Positions 1 through 8,441 are shown, counted from the first letter of the stretch. The stretch is DNA of 64,000 bases from Stenotrophomonas sp046736075 (GCF_046736075.1 NZ_CP177163.1:124001-188000); one strand, 5' to 3'. The notes: generated from the sequence alone by a model not told the origin. Numbers and translations are program-made.

Positions 1-1
1 G

Positions 2-508
2 GACATCGAGCTGGAATGGCTGGATGCCGAGGGCGACGATGTCCTGGACGTGGTGCAGCGGGGTCGTGCCCACCTGGGCGTGTTGCCGCAGCAGGCCAGC
101 TACCCCTCCGACCTGGCGGTGCGCGCCGTGCCGCTCCGCGCCGAGATGGCCGTATTCGTCGCCCGCGACCATCCCCTGGCGCAGCGCGCCGCGATCGATG
201 AGGCGCACCTGGCCGGGCATCGGCAGATCTGCCTGAGCGGCAACGAACGGCGCAGCGGTCACGCGCGTGGCCGCACCTGGGCCGCGTCGGATTACCTGAT
301 GGTGCTGGAAATGGCCGAAGACGGCTTCGGCTGGGCCGAGCTGCCGCGCGCACTGGTGGCCCGCTACGGGCGCGGCCAGCTCTGCGAGCTCGCCCTGCCC
401 GGCTGGCCGCGGCTGGTGGCCTGCGATGCGGTGTGGTCCAAGGGCGCGCCGTTGGGGCCGGCAGCCCTGTGGCTGCTGGACCAGTTCCGGGCCGCGCAGG
501 AGGCGTGA
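2..508 (+). CDS. LysR-type regulator, C-terminal part (5' truncated)
   Basis: The reading frame is already open at base 2, so the N-terminal helix-turn-helix lies outside the window. The visible 168 residues look like the second half of a LysR effector-binding domain: a stretch predicting a hydrophobic beta strand (GRAHLGVLPQ), an 'AVFVARDHPLAQR' segment typical of LysR domains just after the hinge, and a late 'GFGWAELPRALV' stretch matching the usual 'G.G...LP..L' signature. It probably regulates a gene to the left. The TGA stop is followed by a cluster of palindromic repeats. Family is fairly sure; the effector is unknown. Confidence 0.75.
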   Translation, partial: DIELEWLDAEGDDVLDVVQRGRAHLGVLPQQASYPSDLAVRAVPLRAEMAVFVARDHPLAQRAAIDEAHLAGHRQICLSGNERRSGHARGRTWAASDYLMVLEMAEDGFGWAELPRALVARYGRGQLCELALPGWPRLVACDAVWSKGAPLGPAALWLLDQFRAAQEA

Positions 509-540
509 CCGGGCATGTAGGCGCTTGGAGCGGAGGGGGT

Positions 541-703
541 GTAGTGCCGGCCGCTGGCCGGCTCTTCATGGCCCCATTCGGGAACACGGGGAGCCGGCCA
601 GCGGCCGGCACTACTTCATGGCTTCGATCCGGAATGCGGGGAGCCGGCCAGCGGCCGGCACTACGGCTGGGGTTCGGCGGAGCCGGCCAGCGGCCGGCAC
701 TAC
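541..703. repeat. Cluster of four GTAG-type REP repeats
   Basis: Four near-identical 24-bp units occur at 541-564 (GTAGTGCCGGCC-led orientation) and, inverted, at 591-614, 641-664 and 680-703. Each is itself an inverted repeat (GCCGGCC-GCT-GGCCGGC) with GTAG at one end, as known for the Stenotrophomonas maltophilia SMAG REP family. They lie in the 200-bp gap between two convergent genes, the common location of such elements, where they may act as bidirectional terminators or mRNA stabilisers. No associated REP transposase (RAYT) gene is in the window. Confidence 0.9.
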
Positions 704-709
704 CTGCCT

Positions 710-1627
710 TCAGTGGGTCAGCGCGTAATCGATCGCCGCGCAGATCGCTGCCACCTGGGCATCGTTGCACTGCTGCGGGGTGGCGCGCGGGCTGTCCGGG
801 TAAACCTCGGTGGTGGTGGTGTAGCGGGCGCCGCTGACGCTGGCGCACAGGCCCAGCTTTTCCAGGGGGTACTCGATCACGCCCGGGGCCACGACCGGCG
901 AGCCGATGATCTCGCCCTTGTCGTCGGCCGGGGCGATATGGGTCACCTGCTCCACCGCGGCATTCACCGCCGTCTGGAACGCCGGCTGCGGGTTCTCGCT
1001 GTCATCGACCAGATAGAAACCATCGGGAATCAGGCCCGGCTCGAACGGCTTGCCGTCGCGTGCAGCCAGCGCCGGGCGGAACTCGGTTTCATCGCTGTCG
1101 GTGGTTTCGTGCAGATCGATGTGCATCACGATGCTGCCGCGCAACGGCGCGACCAGGGCGGTCAATGCTGCCGATTCGGCGGCCGGGCTGTTGGCCACGA
1201 AGGAGCGGTTCGGGTCGATCGCATCGGCATTCCAGCGCTGGATGCGCTCGTAGCCCCACGGGCTCACACAGGGCACGACCAGCAGATTGGCGCGGCCGGC
1301 GTAACCGGCGGCACGCGTCTGCAGAAACTGCAGCGCGCCCTGCACGCCGCTGGTTTCGTACCCATGAATGCCGCCGGTAACCAGCATGGTGGGCAACGCC
1401 GGGTTCCAGTCGCGGCTGCGGACGGCAAACAGCGGGTACTGGTCCGGGGCGTAATCGAGCGTGCCGTACTGGCTGACATCGAACGCGCCACGCAGGGCCT
1501 CCACCGCCGGCAGCACGTCATCGGCATAGCGCCGCTGCGGCACCTGGCGCGCGCGCCACTGCGCCTTCTCCGCTGCGCCCCACGGCTGGCCGGGGGTACC
1601 GATCGGGTAGAAGGTGGCGTCGTTCAT
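710..1627 (-). CDS. M14-family zinc carboxypeptidase/deacylase-like protein
   Basis: 305 residues. Zinc-site motifs are visible: H88-x-x-E91 in 'GGIHGYETSG' and the third ligand H173 in 'HIDLHET'. The substrate-side DPNRSF motif (residues 139-143) resembles the succinylglutamate desuccinylase/M14 deacylase branch rather than classical digestive carboxypeptidases. No signal peptide is visible, so it probably acts in the cytoplasm. The ATG at 1627 sits just after the upstream methyltransferase end (about 60 bases), and the two could be co-transcribed. The substrate cannot be told from sequence. Confidence 0.85.
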   Translation of the reverse strand: MNDATFYPIGTPGQPWGAAEKAQWRARQVPQRRYADDVLPAVEALRGAFDVSQYGTLDYAPDQYPLFAVRSRDWNPALPTMLVTGGIHGYETSGVQGALQFLQTRAAGYAGRANLLVVPCVSPWGYERIQRWNADAIDPNRSFVANSPAAESAALTALVAPLRGSIVMHIDLHETTDSDETEFRPALAARDGKPFEPGLIPDGFYLVDDSENPQPAFQTAVNAAVEQVTHIAPADDKGEIIGSPVVAPGVIEYPLEKLGLCASVSGARYTTTTEVYPDSPRATPQQCNDAQVAAICAAIDYALTH

Positions 1628-1687
1628 GGCGTGCTCGTGTCCGGTGGCTGGAAAGCGGGGATTTTATCATCGCCGCCGCACCCGCCC

Positions 1688-2359
1688 TCAGGCGTGGGCG
1701 AGCCAGCCGCGGAAACCCAGCCCCTGGTAGAACGGTTCGACCCGGGCGAAGCCGGCGTCGCGCAGCATCGCTTCATCCTGCGCCGGCGACAGCACGTGCA
1801 GATGGTCGGCCACCGCCGCGCGCCCGTTGGCGGCCTGCGTGGGCGCGATGCCCGACGACACCGCGAAGGCGGCATACCGGGCCAGCCAGCGTTCGCGCGC
1901 CTCGGCCGCCTGATCGAAACTCATGTGCGCCAGCACCAGCGGTGCACCCGGCCGCAGCCGCTGGTGCAGCGCCTGCAACGTGGCCATGCGCGCCGGCGCC
2001 GCCACGAAATGCAGCGTCAGCAGGCAGGCGGCGGCGTCGAAAGGCCCCTGCGGCGCGCTGTCGATGTAACCGTGGTGGAGCGTGGCGCGCCCGGCCAGAT
2101 CGCCGAGCGTCTGCGCTGCCAGGGCAAGCATCGGGGCCGACGGGTCCACCCCATCAAAGCGCCAGCCCGGGTGCGCCGTGGCGAAGGCGCGCAGTTCCAG
2201 CCCGCCGCCTGCGCCGAGCACCAGTACGCGGGCCTGCGCTGGCGCGGATTCGGCCAGCAGCTGTGTGCACATCCGTTGCAGGTCGGCGAATCCCGGTACC
2301 AGCCGTGGCGGGCCTTCCGCATAACGCGTCACGGCGGCGGGGTCTGCATAGGCATCCAT
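1688..2359 (-). CDS. Class I SAM-dependent methyltransferase
   Basis: 223 residues from the ATG at 2359 (a GTG two codons upstream at 2365 is an alternative). The Rossmann glycine-rich motif I is clear ('VLVLGAGGGLEL'), followed by an acidic residue in 'FDGVDPSAPML' for the ribose and 'DAAACLLTLHFV' as motif IV. The protein resembles small-molecule methyltransferases of the Methyltransf_25 type. Its promoter region carries a perfect 9-bp inverted repeat (2375-2399), so a dedicated repressor probably controls it. The substrate is unknown. Confidence 0.85.
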   Translation of the reverse strand: MDAYADPAAVTRYAEGPPRLVPGFADLQRMCTQLLAESAPAQARVLVLGAGGGLELRAFATAHPGWRFDGVDPSAPMLALAAQTLGDLAGRATLHHGYIDSAPQGPFDAAACLLTLHFVAAPARMATLQALHQRLRPGAPLVLAHMSFDQAAEARERWLARYAAFAVSSGIAPTQAANGRAAVADHLHVLSPAQDEAMLRDAGFARVEPFYQGLGFRGWLAHA

Positions 2360-2374
2360 CAGCACACGTCCGAA

Positions 2375-2399
2375 TAATGTAACAATAGACGTTACATTA
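2375..2399. promoter_or_regulatory. Palindromic operator upstream of the methyltransferase
   Basis: TAATGTAAC, 7 bases, GTTACATTA: a perfect 9+9 bp inverted repeat 16 bases upstream of the methyltransferase start, in a sharply AT-rich island. On the minus strand it overlaps plausible promoter hexamers (CATTAT as a -10). The size and symmetry fit a TetR-family site, but no TetR gene lies nearby in the window. Confidence 0.6.
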
Positions 2400-2419
2400 C
2401 AGGCCTGAACCGACGCCTG

Positions 2420-2887
2420 TCATCCCCCGGTGTACTGCGCGTCGCTGACTTTCTCCAGCCATGTGACCGGCGAACCGTCCACCGATTCGGCAATGGCGAT
2501 GTGCGTCATGGCGACATCCGCCTGCGCGCCGTGCCAGTGCTTGACGCCCGGTGGGATCCAGACGATGTCGCCGGGCCGGATCGCCTGCGCGGGCTTGCCC
2601 CACTCCTGCACGTGGCCCGCGCCGTGGGTAACGATCAGGGTCTGGCCGAGGGGATGGGTATGCCAGGCCGTACGCGCGCCGGGCTCGAAGGTCACAGTGG
2701 CACCGCCGACACGGGCGGGGGCGTCGGCCTGGAACGGCGCATCGATCCGTACGGTGCCGGTGAAGTAGTCCGCCGGCCCGGCGACGGACGCCGCGCTGCC
2801 GGCGTTGGCGATCCGGATCGGCGCCGTCTCGGCGGGCAGCGATGCGGCCATCATGGTCAGCGACAAGGCAGAGGTGAACATGGACAT
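2420..2887 (-). CDS. Exported cupin-domain protein
   Basis: 155 residues. The ATG at 2887 is preceded by ACAGGAGA at proper spacing. A short hydrophobic N-terminus ('LSLTMMAASLPAETA') suggests a signal peptide. The cupin motif 1 histidines appear in 'TAWHTHPLGQTLIV' and motif 2 in 'PGVKHWHG', matching the small carboxymuconolactone-decarboxylase-associated cupin (YgfZ/QdtA-like 'cupin_2') proteins. It is transcribed divergently from a LysR gene, with a LysR-type box between them, so that regulator probably controls it. Confidence 0.8.
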   Translation of the reverse strand: MSMFTSALSLTMMAASLPAETAPIRIANAGSAASVAGPADYFTGTVRIDAPFQADAPARVGGATVTFEPGARTAWHTHPLGQTLIVTHGAGHVQEWGKPAQAIRPGDIVWIPPGVKHWHGAQADVAMTHIAIAESVDGSPVTWLEKVSDAQYTGG

Positions 2888-3023
2888 GGGCGTCTCCTGT
2901 GGCGGTCGGTTCACTGTAGGCAGTGCCGGGACCGCGGACCAGCCGGCCAGCGCCGCATGGACCCAGTACCGATGCTCATCAATCGCACGCCGGCATTGCG
3001 CGCCCTCGCCCCCGGCGCCCATG

Positions 3024-3039
3024 ATTGGTTTCGATCAAT
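3024..3039. promoter_or_regulatory. LysR-type binding site between cupin and lysR
   Basis: ATTG-N8-CAAT forms an interrupted palindrome containing the T-N11-A signature of LysR regulators. It lies 29 bases before the lysR start and about 137 bases from the cupin start, the usual position for autoregulation plus activation of a divergent gene. Confidence 0.5.
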
Positions 3040-3067
3040 TGCCCTTCGCCATCCACCGGACTCATCA

Positions 3068-3958
3068 ATGGCCCGCGAGAACCTCAACGACCTGCAGGGG
3101 TTTGTCACCGTTGCCCGCGAGCGCAGTTTCACCCGCGCCGCGGCCCAGCTCGGGGTCTCGCAGTCGGCCCTGAGCCATACCGTGCGCGGGCTGGAGGAAC
3201 GGTTGGGGGTGCGCCTGCTGACCCGCACCACCCGCAGCGTTTCGATGACCGAAGCCGGCGAGCGCCTGTATGACACGGTGGCCCCGCGCATGCAGGACAT
3301 CGAGGCCGAACTGGTCGCCATCGCCGAATACCGCGACCACCCGGCCGGCACCATCCGCATCACCACCGCCGAACACGCGGCCAACACCCTGGTCTGGCCA
3401 CGGCTGAGCGCGGTGCTGCCACGCTACCCCGACCTGAAGCTCGAGCTGACCGTCGACTACGGGCTGGCCGACATCGTCGCCCAGCGCTACGACATCGGCA
3501 TCCGCCTCGGCGGCAAGGTGGCCCGCGACATGATCGCCGTGCCGATCAGCGGGCCGCAGCGGATGGCGATCGTGGCCAGCCCGGCCTACTTCACCCGGCA
3601 TGTCGCGCCGGTCACACCGGGCGACCTTGCCGCGCACGACTGCATCGGCCTGCGCCTGCCCACCCACGGCGGCCTGATGGTGTGGGACCTGCACAAGGAC
3701 GGCGAGGACGTGAACGTGCGCGTGGCCGGCCAATGGACCTTCAACGGCAGCAGCGCGATCCTGCGCGCCGCGCTGGTGGGCGCGGGGCTGGCCTACCTGC
3801 CCGAGGACATGGTGATCGAGCACCTCGCCGCCGGGCGCCTGCAGCGGGTGATGCCGGACTGGTGCGATGTGTTCGACGGCTACTACGCGTATTACCCGAG
3901 CCGCCGTCAGTCCTCGAGCGCGATGCGGGTGGTGATCGACGCGCTGCGCCAGCGCTAG
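3068..3958 (+). CDS. LysR-family transcriptional regulator
   Basis: 296 residues. The winged helix-turn-helix is at residues 5-64 ('RSFTRAAAQLGVSQSALSHTVRGLEERLG'-type pattern), followed by a linker helix and a two-lobed effector domain. The pattern 'RIT..EHA...L.WPRL....RYPDLKLEL' is that of the AaeR/DmlR-like subgroup that controls neighbouring oxidoreductases. The ATG at 3068 aligns with the family start. Its stop shares the palindrome CTAG with the stop of the convergent aldo/keto reductase. Likely targets are the divergent cupin gene and possibly the oxidoreductases that follow. Confidence 0.9.
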   Translation: MARENLNDLQGFVTVARERSFTRAAAQLGVSQSALSHTVRGLEERLGVRLLTRTTRSVSMTEAGERLYDTVAPRMQDIEAELVAIAEYRDHPAGTIRITTAEHAANTLVWPRLSAVLPRYPDLKLELTVDYGLADIVAQRYDIGIRLGGKVARDMIAVPISGPQRMAIVASPAYFTRHVAPVTPGDLAAHDCIGLRLPTHGGLMVWDLHKDGEDVNVRVAGQWTFNGSSAILRAALVGAGLAYLPEDMVIEHLAAGRLQRVMPDWCDVFDGYYAYYPSRRQSSSAMRVVIDALRQR

Positions 3959-4938
3959 CGCCCGACCAGTTGCTGGCGCGCGGCGTTGTAGCGGTCGCCG
4001 ACGATGGTCACCGCGTCCAGCGCCGTCTGGATGTCGGCGAGATCGCCACTGTCCAGCTGCAGGGCCAGCGCGCCAAGATTTTCCTGCAGCCGCTCGGGCC
4101 GGGTGGTGCCGGGAATCGGCACGATCCACGGCTTGCGCGACAGCAGCCAGGCCAGGGCGATCTGCGCGGGCGTGGCCTGGTGGTCGATGGCGATGGCGGT
4201 GATGCGGTCGACCAGCGCCTGGTTGGCGGCCCGTGCCTCGGCAGCGAAGCGCGGCACCGAGTTGCGGAAGTCATCGGCGGCGAAGGCGGTATCGGCCTGG
4301 ATCGCGCCGGTCAGAAAGCCCTTGCCCAAGGGACTGAACGGGACGAAGCCGATGCCCAGTTCCTCCAGCACGGGCAACACGCTGGTCTCCGGCTCGCGCC
4401 ACCACAGCGAGTACTCGCTCTGCAGGGCCGTCACCGGCTGCACCGCATGGGCGCGCCGCACGGTCTCGGCGCCCGCTTCGGACAGTCCGAAATGACCCAC
4501 CTTGCCCTCGGCGATCAGATCCTTGACGGTACCGGCGACGTCTTCGATCGGCACCTGCGGATCGACCCGGTGCTGGTAGAAAAGATCGATGCGCTCGGTC
4601 TTCAGCCGCGCCAGTGAGGCCTCGGCGACGGCCCGGATGCGCGCCGGCCGGCTGTCCAGCCCGGCGTCCGCGTGGCCCTCGCGGAAGCCGAACTTGGTCG
4701 CGATCACCACGCGATCGCGGTACGGCGCCAGGGCCTCACCGAGCAGGCGCTCGTTGGTGAACGGCCCATAGACTTCGGCGGTATCGAAGAACGTGACGCC
4801 CTGCTCCACGGCCGCGTGGAGCAGGCGCACCGCAGCGTCGTGACCGGTGGCGGGGCCATAGCCATAGCTCAGGCCCATGCAGCCCAGGCCGAGCGCGGAA
4901 ACGGTGAGGCCACTACGGCCCAGAGTACGGGTGATCAT
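3955..4938 (-). CDS. Aldo/keto reductase
   Basis: 327 residues, full length for an NADPH-dependent aldo/keto reductase of the AKR13/YajO-like type. The catalytic tetrad is recognisable as D52, Y57 ('FFDTAEVYGP'), K82 ('ATKFGF') and H123 ('FYQHRVDP'). The C-terminal NADPH-binding segment 'PIPGTTRPERLQENLGA' is intact. It probably reduces aldehydes or quinones in the cytoplasm. It ends convergently with the LysR gene, sharing the four bases CTAG. A second oxidoreductase lies upstream on the same strand, but a strong hairpin separates them. Confidence 0.92.
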   Translation of the reverse strand: MITRTLGRSGLTVSALGLGCMGLSYGYGPATGHDAAVRLLHAAVEQGVTFFDTAEVYGPFTNERLLGEALAPYRDRVVIATKFGFREGHADAGLDSRPARIRAVAEASLARLKTERIDLFYQHRVDPQVPIEDVAGTVKDLIAEGKVGHFGLSEAGAETVRRAHAVQPVTALQSEYSLWWREPETSVLPVLEELGIGFVPFSPLGKGFLTGAIQADTAFAADDFRNSVPRFAAEARAANQALVDRITAIAIDHQATPAQIALAWLLSRKPWIVPIPGTTRPERLQENLGALALQLDSGDLADIQTALDAVTIVGDRYNAARQQLVGR

Positions 4939-4992
4939 GCAGGGCTCCTGCGTGCGCCAGTGGCGCCGGATGGGGGAGCGGTCACGTTACGC

Positions 4993-5026
4993 GCGCGCCG
5001 GCCCCCGATTGCAGGGGCTGGCGCGC
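4993..5026 (-). terminator. Strong hairpin after the zinc-type dehydrogenase gene
   Basis: GCGCGCCGGCCCC at 4993-5005 pairs with 5014-5026 across an 8-base loop, 13 pairs with one G-U. It lies 45 bases after the stop of the minus-strand dehydrogenase. No T-run follows, so it may be a weak or Rho-assisted terminator. Confidence 0.45.
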
Positions 5027-5071
5027 ATGCGGTCATGAACCGGCGTCATCAACACCCGTTCGCGCACCGGC

Positions 5072-6049
5072 TCACGGCCGCAACAGCACCTTGCCGCTGC
5101 GGCCCGGTTCGAGGCTGGCGCGCGCCGCCGCCGCGACGTCCTCCAACCCGTACACGCCCTGCACGGGAAGGCTCAGGCCACCGCTGGCGGCCAGCTGCAG
5201 CAGTTCGCCCACCAGCCGCCGCTTTTCGTCCGGTGCCATCGCCTGGCTTGCCTTGCTGCCCCAGAAGCCTTTGACCGTGGCCTGCTTGAAGATCACGTCG
5301 CCGGAGTTGAGCTGCATCGGCTCACCGCTCATCGACCCGAACGACACCAGCGTGCCGCCGTCGCCCAGCAGGGTCATGAGCTCGCTGCTGGCCCGGCCGC
5401 CCACCGAGTCGACCGCCGCGGCGATGGACTGCTCTCCGACCAGCGCCTGCAGCTGTGCCATCCAGTCCGAGCGTGCGGTGGATACCGTGTTCCCGATACC
5501 GAGCGCCGCCATGTCGGCCACGCCGTCGTCGCGCCGCACCAGGTTCACGCAGTGCACGCCGCGCGCCTTGGCCAGCATCGCCAGCGCCTTGCCCACCGCG
5601 CCGTTGGCGGCGTTCTGCAGTATCCACTGGCCCGGACGCACCTGCAGGAACTCCAGCAGCATCAGCGCACTGAGCGGCATCGCGATCAACTGCGCGGCAA
5701 CCGCGTCGCTGATCGCATCGGGCATCGGAATCACCATCCGTGCCGGGGCGATGAAGGCCTCTGCCCAAGTGCCGTGCACCGAGGCCGCACTCACCCGCTG
5801 CCCGACCTGCAGGCCGTCCACGCCGGCGCCGAGGGCATCGATGACCCCGGTCGCCTCGCTGCCGCCAATGGCCGGCAGCGGCGGCTTGTAGCCGTAGCGA
5901 CCGCGTACGGTCCACAGGTCGTGGTTGTGGATGGGGGCCAGCACGGTGCGGATGCGTACCTCGCCAGCCGCCGGTTCGGGCAGGCGCGTCTGCGCGCAGC
6001 GAAGCACGTCGGCCGGTTCGCCGAAGCGGTCATGCAGCGCCGCCCGCAT
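5072..6049 (-). CDS. MDR-superfamily NAD(P)H dehydrogenase (enoyl/quinone reductase-like)
   Basis: 325 residues of the medium-chain dehydrogenase/reductase superfamily. The N-terminal GroES-like domain ('HNHDLWTVRGRYGYKPPLPAIGGSEATGVI') lacks the structural-zinc cysteine cluster, which places it with quinone oxidoreductases and 2-enoyl thioester reductases (ETR/MECR-like). The nucleotide-binding 'QNAANGAVGKALAMLAKARG' follows. It probably reduces an alkene or quinone with NADPH. It precedes the aldo/keto reductase on the same strand, so a detoxification role for reactive carbonyls is plausible but not shown. Confidence 0.88.
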   Translation of the reverse strand: MRAALHDRFGEPADVLRCAQTRLPEPAAGEVRIRTVLAPIHNHDLWTVRGRYGYKPPLPAIGGSEATGVIDALGAGVDGLQVGQRVSAASVHGTWAEAFIAPARMVIPMPDAISDAVAAQLIAMPLSALMLLEFLQVRPGQWILQNAANGAVGKALAMLAKARGVHCVNLVRRDDGVADMAALGIGNTVSTARSDWMAQLQALVGEQSIAAAVDSVGGRASSELMTLLGDGGTLVSFGSMSGEPMQLNSGDVIFKQATVKGFWGSKASQAMAPDEKRRLVGELLQLAASGGLSLPVQGVYGLEDVAAAARASLEPGRSGKVLLRP

Positions 6050-6157
6050 CAGCGGCTCCCGGCGCGCTGCGGCGCGTCCTGGCAGGTGGAGAACGAAGGA
6101 ACAGGCATCAGGATCGTCATGGGGGATCTCCTGGAGGAAGGAAAGGTGGCGCTGCGC

Positions 6158-6931
6158 TCAGCGCCGGTGGCGGTGCGCCGCGGCCACGGCCGGCACCGGA
6201 TGGCGCCAGGCACGCGCGCGCAGCAGCAGGGTCTGCAGCACCAGCAGCGCGCCAGCCGCCAGGGCCAGCACGGCGATGCTGTCGGCACCCGGCAGCGTCC
6301 AGCCGGACTGCTTGATGTGCACCCCCACCAGCGCCCAGACCACGGCGGCCGGGTAGGCGAAATGGCCGCGCAGGCGGTGGTTGGCCCACCACGCCAGCAA
6401 CGTGGCCAGCACCAGCAGCACCACGCTCCAGCCGAACATGTTCTGCGTGGGCAGCCACTGGTACGCCACGATCACCTGCGCGGTATTGAGGAACGCCGCC
6501 ATGCTCAGCCAGCCGGCGTGCAGGGCCAGGGGATAGGCCGCCCACGCGCGCTGCGCGCCGCTGGCCTGGGCCGGCGAGGCGCGGAAGGCGGCCACCAGCA
6601 GGCAGATCAACGCGGCCCAGATGATCGCCAGGGCGGGCAGGAACCATTGGTTGGAGAACACCGGCATCCATGCGGCGGTGAGCGCGAACCCGCACGCCGC
6701 CCAGCCACGCACGCCGTCCAGGTCGGGCTTGCGGCGACGCAGCTGCCACAGGCCGAACACCACGTCCCAGAGGAAAATCAGGCCCCAGATCGCAAAGGCG
6801 TAGCCGGCCGCGACCAGCAACGTGGGATACCGGTCGGAGATGGCGCCATTGGTCGGGCCGAACATACCGGACTGCGAGAACCACGACACCACCGGCATGG
6901 CCACTGCGGCCAACAACACAATCCAGCGCAT
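6158..6931 (-). CDS. TspO/MBR-like tryptophan-rich membrane protein
   Basis: 257 residues with about seven hydrophobic segments and many tryptophans (for example 'FSNQWFLPALAIIWAALICLL', 'WWANHRLRG'). It resembles the longer bacterial proteins annotated as tryptophan-rich sensory protein, which are related to but larger than the five-helix TspO/MBR porphyrin/cholesterol-binding family. It lies in the inner membrane. It is transcribed away from mntH, and the 160-base gap between them contains the MntR-like box on the mntH side. The function is unproven. Confidence 0.7.
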   Translation of the reverse strand: MRWIVLLAAVAMPVVSWFSQSGMFGPTNGAISDRYPTLLVAAGYAFAIWGLIFLWDVVFGLWQLRRRKPDLDGVRGWAACGFALTAAWMPVFSNQWFLPALAIIWAALICLLVAAFRASPAQASGAQRAWAAYPLALHAGWLSMAAFLNTAQVIVAYQWLPTQNMFGWSVVLLVLATLLAWWANHRLRGHFAYPAAVVWALVGVHIKQSGWTLPGADSIAVLALAAGALLVLQTLLLRARAWRHPVPAVAAAHRHRR

Positions 6932-7066
6932 GCATCACCTACCCAACGAAAGAGCGCTGACGATACGCGTTCAGCGGTTAAGAAGGTGGCATGGCGCACG
7001 GCGCGGCCCCGCCCCGGTCGTGGCCGGATCACGCTGCGATACGGCCCGATATTGCAATCACTTACT

Positions 7067-7086
7067 AACATAGCCCTTGCTATATT
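7067..7086. promoter_or_regulatory. MntR-type box overlapping the mntH promoter
   Basis: AACATAGC-CCTT-GCTATATT is a near-perfect 8+8 palindrome that matches, as I recall it, the E. coli MntR box (AACATAGC-N4-GCTATGTT) except for one base. TG-C-TATATT at 7078-7086 reads as an extended -10. MntR with manganese would therefore sit on the RNA polymerase site. The predicted transcription start falls at about 7092. Confidence 0.8.
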
Positions 7087-7091
7087 GAGGC

Positions 7092-8441
7092 ATGGACCGC
7101 CCTCGCCTCCCCACCACTGCCGATCCCGCCTGGCCCACCGCGGCCGGGCACAGCCCAAGCCTGGGCGACATGAACGCCAGCGTTGCAGTGCCCAGTGGCG
7201 GCCACTGGTGGTTCCGGCTGCTGGCCTTCCTTGGCCCGGGCTACATGGTGTCGGTCGGCTACATGGACCCGGGCAACTGGGCCACCGACATCGCCGGTGG
7301 CGCGCAGTTCGGCTACCTGCTGCTGTCGGTGATCCTGCTGTCCAACCTGATGGCGATCGTGCTGCAGGGGCTGTCGGCGCGGCTCGGCATCGCCACCGGA
7401 CGCGACCTGGCGCAGGCCTGCCGCGACCACTACTCCCGGCCGGTGAACCTGGGCCTGTGGCTGCTGTGCGAGATCGCGATCATTGCCTGCGACCTGGCCG
7501 AGGTGATCGGTACCGCGATCGCGCTGAAGCTGCTGTTCGGCATTCCGCTGCTGGCCGGCGCGATCATCACCGCGGTGGACGTGGTGCTGGTGCTGCTGTT
7601 GATGCATCGCGGCTTCCGTGCCCTGGAAGCCTTCGTGATCGCGCTGCTGCTGGTGATCTTCGGCTGCTTTGCGATCCAGATCGCGCTGGCCGCGCCGCCG
7701 CTGCAGGCCGTGCTGGCCGGCTTCATCCCGCACGCCGAGGTGGTGACCAACCCGCAGGCCCTGTACCTGGCGATCGGCATCATCGGCGCCACGGTGATGC
7801 CGCACAACCTGTATCTGCACTCCTCCATCGTGCAGACCCGCGCGTATCCGCGTACCGACCCGGGCCGCCGCAGCGCGCTGCGCTGGGCGGTGGCCGACAG
7901 CACCCTGGCGCTGATGCTGGCCTTGTTCATCAATGCCTCGATCCTGATCCTGGCGGCCGCCGTGTTCCATGCACACGGACGCACCGACGTGCAGGAGATC
8001 GAGCAGGCCTACGAACTGCTGGCCCCGATGCTGGGCGTGGGCCTGGCGTCCACGCTGTTCGCCGTCGCGCTGCTCGCCTCGGGCATCAACTCCACGGTGA
8101 CCGCCACGCTGGCCGGCCAGATCGTGATGGAAGGTTTTCTGCGGCTGCGCATCGCGCCGTGGGCGCGCCGCCTGATCACCCGCGGCATCGCCATCGTGCC
8201 GGTGGTGGTGGTGACCGCCATCTACGGCGAACAGGGCACCGCGCGGCTGCTGGTGCTCAGCCAGGTGCTGCTGTCGATGCAGCTGCCGTTCGCGGTGATC
8301 CCGCTGGTGCGTTTCGTGTCGGACAAGGCCAAGATGGGCGCCCTGGTCGCGCCGCGCTGGCTGATCGCGCTGTCCTGGCTGATCGCTGCGGTGATCGTGG
8401 TGCTCAACGTCAAGCTGCTGGTGGACACGCTGGCCGGCTGA
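7092..8441 (+). CDS. mntH: Nramp-family manganese/divalent metal transporter
   Basis: 449 residues and about eleven membrane helices. The Nramp metal-binding motif 'DPGN' is in the first helix ('GYMDPGNWATDI') and 'MPHNLYLHSS' in the sixth, both required for Mn2+ binding. It takes up Mn2+ (and Fe2+) by proton symport across the inner membrane. An MntR-type operator overlaps the promoter. The ATG at 7092 almost coincides with the predicted transcription start, which implies a leaderless mRNA. The alternative is the ATG at 7170 ('MNASVAVPSGGHWW'), which removes 26 poorly conserved residues. The stop is 8 bases from the convergent Slam gene. Confidence 0.95.
   Translation: MDRPRLPTTADPAWPTAAGHSPSLGDMNASVAVPSGGHWWFRLLAFLGPGYMVSVGYMDPGNWATDIAGGAQFGYLLLSVILLSNLMAIVLQGLSARLGIATGRDLAQACRDHYSRPVNLGLWLLCEIAIIACDLAEVIGTAIALKLLFGIPLLAGAIITAVDVVLVLLLMHRGFRALEAFVIALLLVIFGCFAIQIALAAPPLQAVLAGFIPHAEVVTNPQALYLAIGIIGATVMPHNLYLHSSIVQTRAYPRTDPGRRSALRWAVADSTLALMLALFINASILILAAAVFHAHGRTDVQEIEQAYELLAPMLGVGLASTLFAVALLASGINSTVTATLAGQIVMEGFLRLRIAPWARRLITRGIAIVPVVVVTAIYGEQGTARLLVLSQVLLSMQLPFAVIPLVRFVSDKAKMGALVAPRWLIALSWLIAAVIVVLNVKLLVDTLAG

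Noticed and set aside
541..703. Regularly spaced 24-bp repeats that could suggest a small CRISPR array
   Set aside because: Units are palindromic, occur in both orientations, spacers are of unequal length (26, 26 and 15 bases) and partly similar, and no cas genes are near. REP elements explain them.
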